Positions 59,151 through 64,000 of a DNA stretch of 64,000 bases are shown in pieces (within the stretch, counting starts at the first letter, position 1; each line of letters opens with the position of its first letter). The notes beneath the pieces were generated by a model. That model was not told where the DNA came from. It made no database searches and was given only the letters and a program-made list of their open reading frames with translations. The position numbers were made by a program, and so were the translations under genes. Source of the stretch: Charina bottae (lineage: Eukaryota > Chordata > Lepidosauria > Squamata > Charinaidae); the NCBI GenBank assembly GCA_023362775.1, contig JALMGJ010000002.1, positions 29,231,414 through 29,295,413 on the forward strand, in the 5' to 3' direction.

Positions 59151-61057
59151 TTTTAGAATCATAGCTCCTCTCTAAAACCTTCTTCTTTAAAGCTGCAGGA
59201 ATGTACATCCTATCTCCACACCACCACAGTCCTTAATTCTCTTTTAGGGATTGTTTGTTCTCCTGCAACCATTCATCCTTTTGTGATTCTGCTCTTAGCT
59301 ATTGGATTAGCGCTGTTTCTATATCTGTGACTGGTTCTAGGTTCTGACTTCTGGTTACTGCTGCAAATCCCATTTGCTGAGGGAAAATAACTGTGTCTAT
59401 TACTTCTTCCCTTTGGCTATTGTGTTGGGGTAATCTTGATAATGCATCAGCTAGGAAATTTTTCCCCCCTGGTAGATATTTTAACATGAAGTTGAATTGA
59501 CTAAGGAACTCCGCCCATCACACTTGTTTAGGATTCAACTTTCTGGGCGATTTTAAGGCTTCTAAATTTTTGTGATCAGTCCAGACTTCAAAAGGATGGG
59601 ATGAGCACTCTAATAGGTGCCTCCATGTTGAAAGGGCATGGCGCACTGCAAAAGCCTCTTTCTCCCACACATGTCATCACTTTTTTGCTTCTCAGAATTT
59701 GTGGGAAATGTAAGCACATGGCCTTAGAACCCCTTCCTCATCAAGTTATAATAGAATGGACCCTATGACAACCACTGATGCATCCGTTTGTATGACTAAT
59801 GGCCTTAAAGGATCGGGATGTTTTAAAATTGGTTTGGCAGTAAATAAAGCTTTTAATTGCTCAAAAGCTTCTTGACAGTCTAATATCCATTTTAGTGCCA
59901 CCCCTGGCTTTTTAGCTTTCTGAGGCTCCTTTTTGTCCTTTGGTTTTAACAGGTCAGCTAGAGGCAAAGGTATCTAGGCATAATTTGGGATAAATTACTG
60001 ATAAAACTTTGAAAACCCAAGGAAATTTTGCAATTGCCTCCTAGTGTTTGGGGGTTCTCATCCCAATACATCTTGTACTTTGGCCGGGTCCATTTCTATC
60101 CCCTTGCTGGATACTCTATAACCCAAATATTCCAATTTCTCTCTGTGAAACTCACATTTAGACAGCTTAGCATACAATTGAGCTTTCAATAGTCTATTTA
60201 ACACTTCTCTGTCTAGTTTCACATGCTCATCCAAAGTATCAGAATATATTAAAATATCATCCAGGTAGACCAACACTCTCCTATAGAGGAATTCATGCAG
60301 TACCACATTAATCAGGTGCATAAACACCCCAGGTGTGCCCCATAATCCAAAAGGCATTATGCAATAATTAAAAAAATCCCAACTGGCAATTAAATGCAGT
60401 TTTCCATTCATCCCCTTCTCAAATGCGTACTCGGAAATAAGCTTCTCATAGATCCAATTTAGTAAATATCTTCCCTTTCAATAAATGTGCCAGGTACAGA
60501 TTGCATTCAAACCCCAATAGTCAGTACATAGACTTAAAGACCCATCTTTCTTTTTCCGAAAGAGCACCAATGCAGCCATTGGCGAAGTCGCCAGGTTGAT
60601 GAACCCTCACTCCAGGTTTTTATCAATAAACTTCCTTAACTCTTCTAGTTCTTTGTGAGTCATTGAATACAGTTTTGGCTTTGGCAAGATTGCCCTGGGT
60701 TCAATTTCAATAGCACAGTCTGACTTTCAATGAAGTTGGAGTTGATTAAACTCAGCCTCTCCTAATACTTCTTTTAAATCTCTATATTGGGCTGGTATGA
60801 GGTTTTCTTTTTCATGTGGGATCCCCCCCATTCCTTAGTTTTGGCTGCCACTGACTCTAAGTTAAAGGTGGGTGACTGTTGCTTCACACCCCCATAACTC
60901 CCATCAGCAAAGTTTAGGCATCCTGAAACACAGTCCACTTGAGGGTTCCTCTGCCAAAGCCATGTCAGCCCCAACACCAGAGATTGATTCCCTATTGGTG
61001 CCACAATGAATCTCAAAGTGTCTTCATGGGTCCCTATCTGCATTTTCACTACCTTGG
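59151..61057 (-). mobile_element. Gypsy retrotransposon remnant 2: protease to integrase start
   Basis: Minus-strand order: protease tail KMQIGTHEDTLRFIVAPIGN and LGLTWL (60774-61057), a shifted RT N-terminus (60413-60700), RT palm CIMPFGLWGTPGVF and VLVYLDDILIYSDTL with the LSKCEFHREKLEYLGY thumb (60058-60411), RNase H WILDCQEAFEQLKALF (59746-59967), then LADALSRLPQ (59299-59487) and the integrase zinc-finger lead-in to about 59155. Same broad family as the gypsy at 8929-17744. Neither LTR is present; both ends abut copia sequence. Confidence 0.85.
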
Positions 61058-61143
61058 TGTCAGAGGGAGCGCGCGGAGATGGAGTGGCCTGCTTCTCTCC
61101 TAGGCACCAGTGATCCAAGTACTATGCAGTAAATAGACTACCA
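61058..61143 (-). repeat. Truncated copia 3' LTR end
   Basis: Direct repeat of 63913-64000: TGTCAGAGGGAGCGCGCGG through AGTACTATGCAGTAAATAGA. On the element strand it ends CCCTCTGACA and is then followed by gypsy sequence, as expected for the outer edge of a 3' LTR of a copia inserted into the gypsy. Confidence 0.75.
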
Positions 61144-61297
61144 ACCTAGCCTTATACTGAATATCACCATTCACTAAGGTTTTCTTCTTATACACCCATC
61201 AACAACCTACTGCTCTATGCCCCTCAGGCAGCCTAGTAGATTTGAAAACCTTATGAGAATTAATGGCTTTCATTTCCACATCCATTGCAGCTTTCCA

Positions 61298-62290
61298 TCA
61301 ACTCTGCTCGTGTTGTGGCAACTTCAATACGTCCTTGTAATTACGAGGTTCATAATCAACGAAACACACTTTTACATCACCTGGTGAATAACGCTGAGGT
61401 GGTATGCCCTTGTTAACTCTCTCAGATCTGCGCAACACTGTAGCATCCTGCATCATTGGCACACTAGGAGTTAATTCCTCTTCCTTCTTAATCACATCAG
61501 TGGCCTCTATCCACTCTGAAAACTTAAAACGTCCCTGACTAGGAAGATAAACCTCACTGCTCCCGTGTAATCTCTGCCAATTGCTGTGCTCACTAAAACT
61601 TGCTGATCTAGAAATAAAAACTTTCCTGCCATCAGTGAACCTATATCCCTTGGTCCCTGGCTCATACCCTACAAACATCATCTTCTGTGCTTTTGCCTGT
61701 CCCTTCCTACGTACTTCCTTATGCACGTGAACATAGGCAGTGCACCCAAACACCTTCAAATGAGCTAATGGTGGCTTCTTGCCATATAACATATAATATG
61801 GAGTTTGGTTTACAGATACACTCCATAACCTGTTAATTAAATAATTAGCAGTTAATATTGCCTCTCCCCAGTATCCTCTTGATAACCCTGAGTCAGCAAT
61901 GAGTGAATCCTTCACTGTCTGCAATACCAAATTCCTACGTTCAGCCACGCCATTCTCAGCTGAACTATGTGGGTTAGTTCTCCTATGCACAATGCCCCTT
62001 CTACGGAGCCATTGCTGAAAACTCCCACTAAGAAACTCTGTACCCTGGTCAGTTTGTAAACTACACACCTTTGTGCTATACCTTCGTTCTACAAACTGCA
62101 CCCAGTTTCTAAACTTTTCAAATGTTTGACTTTTAGCTTTCAATAGGTAACAGAACCCAAATCTTGTGTAATCATCTACAATGACTAAAACATATTTAGC
62201 ACCCCCTATTGAAGCTGGTAATGGACCAATTAAGTCAGCGTGAACTAATTCAAAACATTTATGTGACTTCCTATCACTGAATTTGCTCAC
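61298..62290 (-). pseudogene. Copia family 1 integrase
   Basis: Inserts the cDNA copy. A 330-codon frame beginning SKFSDRKSHKCFELVHADLI (first catalytic Asp), FCYLLKAKSQTFEKF, LQTDQGTEFLSGSF (second Asp) and NPHSSAENGVAERRN (Glu), then VNQTPYYMLYGKKPPLAHLK, VFGCTAYVHVHK and SRSASFSEH, ending in the variable linker to RT. Its upstream frame (gag-protease) ends at 62287 by a one-base shift, so no continuous polyprotein remains. Confidence 0.92.
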
Positions 62291-63557
62291 AGGAAAGTCA
62301 CTTTTGACTTTGCAACCTTACAATCTGTGCAATCCAAATACACTTGGCACTTTTTCAATTCCATTCCAGAACTTGCTTCTGACATCTTTTCAATCACTTT
62401 GAAACTCGGATGCCCAAGCCTTCTGTGCCACAGGTGCGCACATGAATCATGTGTTGGCTTATTAATCGTAGCTACACCATGATGGCTGCTGCTTGTCCTG
62501 GTTTGTACAATTTCATATAAATTGTTCTGCAAAATAACTTTGCCACAAACATTGTTATCTTTCATAACAATACATTCATTATTACCAAACTGTACAGTAT
62601 AACCCTGTTTATCCAATTGTGACACACTAATTATATTGTACTCCAGTTCAGGTACACACAACATTGATAATTCAATATTTAACCCTGGTACATATACAAA
62701 TCCCTTACCAGTGACGGATTTAATGCTTCCATTAGCTAGAGTAACATGATCTTTATCAGCCTGCCTAAAACTCTTAAACATCTGTCTGTTACTCCCTATA
62801 TGCTGACAAGCACCACTGTCAATTAAAAATGGTCCCTTTAAATCTTGTTCTACACTTGAACTAATTAAAGACAGCTGTGCAGCTTCTCCTGGCTTGGAAA
62901 TTTTCAGCTTAGCCTTCGGCTTCCATTTCTTATCACAATCCCGCAACAAATGCTTTTGTGACCCACAGCAGAAACAGTTTCTCTTTACAAATAATACATT
63001 GTTTTGGTTATCAGAACATTCCTTAACACAAACACTGTTTTGCTTAGACCTAATTACGTTAGAACACTGCTGCCCTCTTTGCTCTTCTTCTAAAAGCCTG
63101 CTAGATAAGTATCTTATGGTTAAATCTTCCTCAGATAATGAACCAAAGCTAATTGCCAAAGTATCCCACATTTCATTTAGAGAACTGAGAATTATATACA
63201 CTTTGTTAGCTTCTGTAAATTGCATATCTCTCTGAGCCAACTCCTGGAACAACCCTGTCATATAATGCAGGTGATCCCTTATATTATCAGATACCCCTAA
63301 TCTAGCGTGATAAAGTTTTCTTGTTAGTAAAACCTTACATAACGGTGAGCTTCTTAGCATTTAACATTCCTTAAAGCTTCCCAACACTTATAGGCTAACT
63401 GACAGTCTCTAATATAACACAATTGGCTATCTTCCAGACATAAAATTATGCTTGCCAATGCTCTATCGTCCTTTAGAGCAACTTCTTCATCTTCCAGGTC
63501 TGGTTCAGGGCAAAGTACACTTCTCCAAAGCCCTTCACACCGAAGATACATTTCCAT
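62287..63557 (-). pseudogene. Copia family 1 gag-protease with GAG-pre-integrase domain
   Basis: 63354-63557 encodes the gag start (ALASIILCLEDSQLCYIRD, AYKCWEALRNVK). A frame shift near 63355 leads to 62287-63360: HYMTGLFQELAQRD, SLSEEDLTIRYLSSRLLEEE, the zinc knuckle CFCCGSQKHLLRDC (perfect CX2CX4HX4C), the aspartic protease FLIDSGACQHIGS with intact D-S-G, VPGLNIELSMLCVPELEYN, and the pre-integrase HLWHRRLGHPSFKVI with a CTDC motif. Capsid-nucleocapsid and protease functions of a Ty1/copia polyprotein, inactive through two shifts. Confidence 0.9.
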
Positions 63558-63895
63558 TTTATATGACCATGATGAATAATTACTGTCATTCAGTCATTCC
63601 AGAGGAAAACCTCCCCCGACTGCCGGCAACATCTTCGCTGTGCTCATCTGTCTTCAGCCCCTTCTGGGCAGACACCGATGATTAAAGACACAGACCTTAT
63701 CAGAAAGTCCTCCAGCTGCAAAACAAGTGTAGGAGAGAGAAAAAACACACACGCAGGCACGGAACCTGTTAAAGCTCCAAATCACTCCAAATAGCCACAC
63801 GACCCCTGGATAGGCTTCCAAAGCTTCCAGCTCACAGACTGAACATGATCCACAGCCAGTGAAAAGCCTTCCGTCGTCTATGGCGTCTCTGCCGC
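63558..63895 (-). other. Copia family 1 5' leader and gag start region
   Basis: Element leader between the primer-binding site and the recognisable gag. The gag initiation codon is not certain, because the frame upstream of 63557 is unclear. Confidence 0.5.
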
Positions 63896-63912
63896 CTCTG
63901 GGCCCGTAACCC
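63896..63912 (-). promoter_or_regulatory. Primer-binding site matching the initiator-Met tRNA anticodon arm
   Basis: Plus strand CTGGGCCCGTAACCC (63898-63912) equals the anticodon arm of vertebrate initiator Met tRNA (CTGGGCCCATAACCC) with one change. It touches the LTR edge at 63913. Drosophila copia is known to prime from this internal half-tRNA site. Confidence 0.8.
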
Positions 63913-64000
63913 TGTCAGAGGGATCGCGCGGAGATGGAGCGGCCTGCTTCTCTCCTAGGCACCAGTGATCCAAGTACTATGCAGTAAATAGACTCCAAAC
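63913..64000 (-). repeat. Copia family 1 5' LTR (partial, window end)
   Basis: Starts TGTCAGAGGGATCGCGCGG next to the primer-binding site and continues past the window. The first 88 bases align with 61058-61143. Confidence 0.8.

Larger units (their letters stand above)
61058..64000 (-). mobile_element. Copia retrotransposon (family 1), runs off the window
   Basis: Element order right to left: 5' LTR from 63913 past the window end, initiator-Met-type primer-binding site (63896-63912), gag (63557-62900), protease (about 62815), integrase (62430-61298), the first residues of RT (61250-61145), then directly a truncated 3' LTR end (61058-61143). Most of RT, RNase H and most of the 3' LTR are deleted. 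Two single-base frame shifts (about 63355 and 62288) separate otherwise long frames, so it is fairly young. Confidence 0.88.

Noticed and set aside
1..64000. CRISPR array, bacterial operon or prophage
   Set aside because: Intron-split receptor genes, SINEs and LINEs show a vertebrate nuclear genome; tandem repeats present are microsatellites.

Overview
The window looks like a piece of a squamate reptile (lizard or snake) genome. The reasons are: two class C vomeronasal receptor (V2R) genes in tandem, a Sauria-type SINE with tRNA-like A and B boxes, several BovB/RTE LINEs, squamate-style L1s, a Penelope-like element, and gypsy and copia LTR elements. Host genes are sparse; transposable elements make up most of the DNA. 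I cannot name the species.

Layout. (1) 721-21621, plus strand: V2R-A, exons 3-6, all open. Exons 1-2 should lie upstream of the window. Its introns hold a Penelope-like element with inverted terminal repeats (2790-4775), an antisense L1 that stops about 27 bp before exon 4, and a complete gypsy element (8929-17744; 375-bp LTRs, GTTAT target duplication). A 3.2-kb BovB-like LINE (12198-15420, its own 10-bp duplication) and a 136-bp-arm palindrome (11222-11501) sit inside the gypsy. (2) 21622-35909, intergenic: two L1 elements head to tail on the plus strand, the second fused in frame to a BovB 3' end. (3) 35910-52757, plus strand: V2R-B, all six exons, intact, 859 residues. Its intron 1 carries two antisense, 5'-truncated BovB-type LINEs with target duplications; its other introns carry an antisense L1, LINE fragments and Penelope-type foldbacks. 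(4) 52758-57657: simple repeats, two SINEs and L2/CR1-like LINE ends. (5) 57658-64000, minus strand: a pile of two different copia elements and a gypsy. The rightmost copia has a primer-binding site matching the anticodon arm of initiator-Met tRNA.

How it works together. The only likely functional products are the two V2R receptors, paralogues with identical exon phases and, for exons 3-6, identical exon lengths. They have an extracellular venus-flytrap domain, a nine-cysteine linker and a single-exon 7TM domain. Both are predicted chemoreceptors of vomeronasal sensory neurons. Every mobile element shows disabling lesions or truncation. I found no CRISPR array, rRNA or stand-alone tRNA. I found no clearly novel biochemical system. 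The most unusual signals are hammerhead-ribozyme-like cores in palindromic Penelope-type termini, the L1-BovB in-frame chimera and the multi-level nesting.
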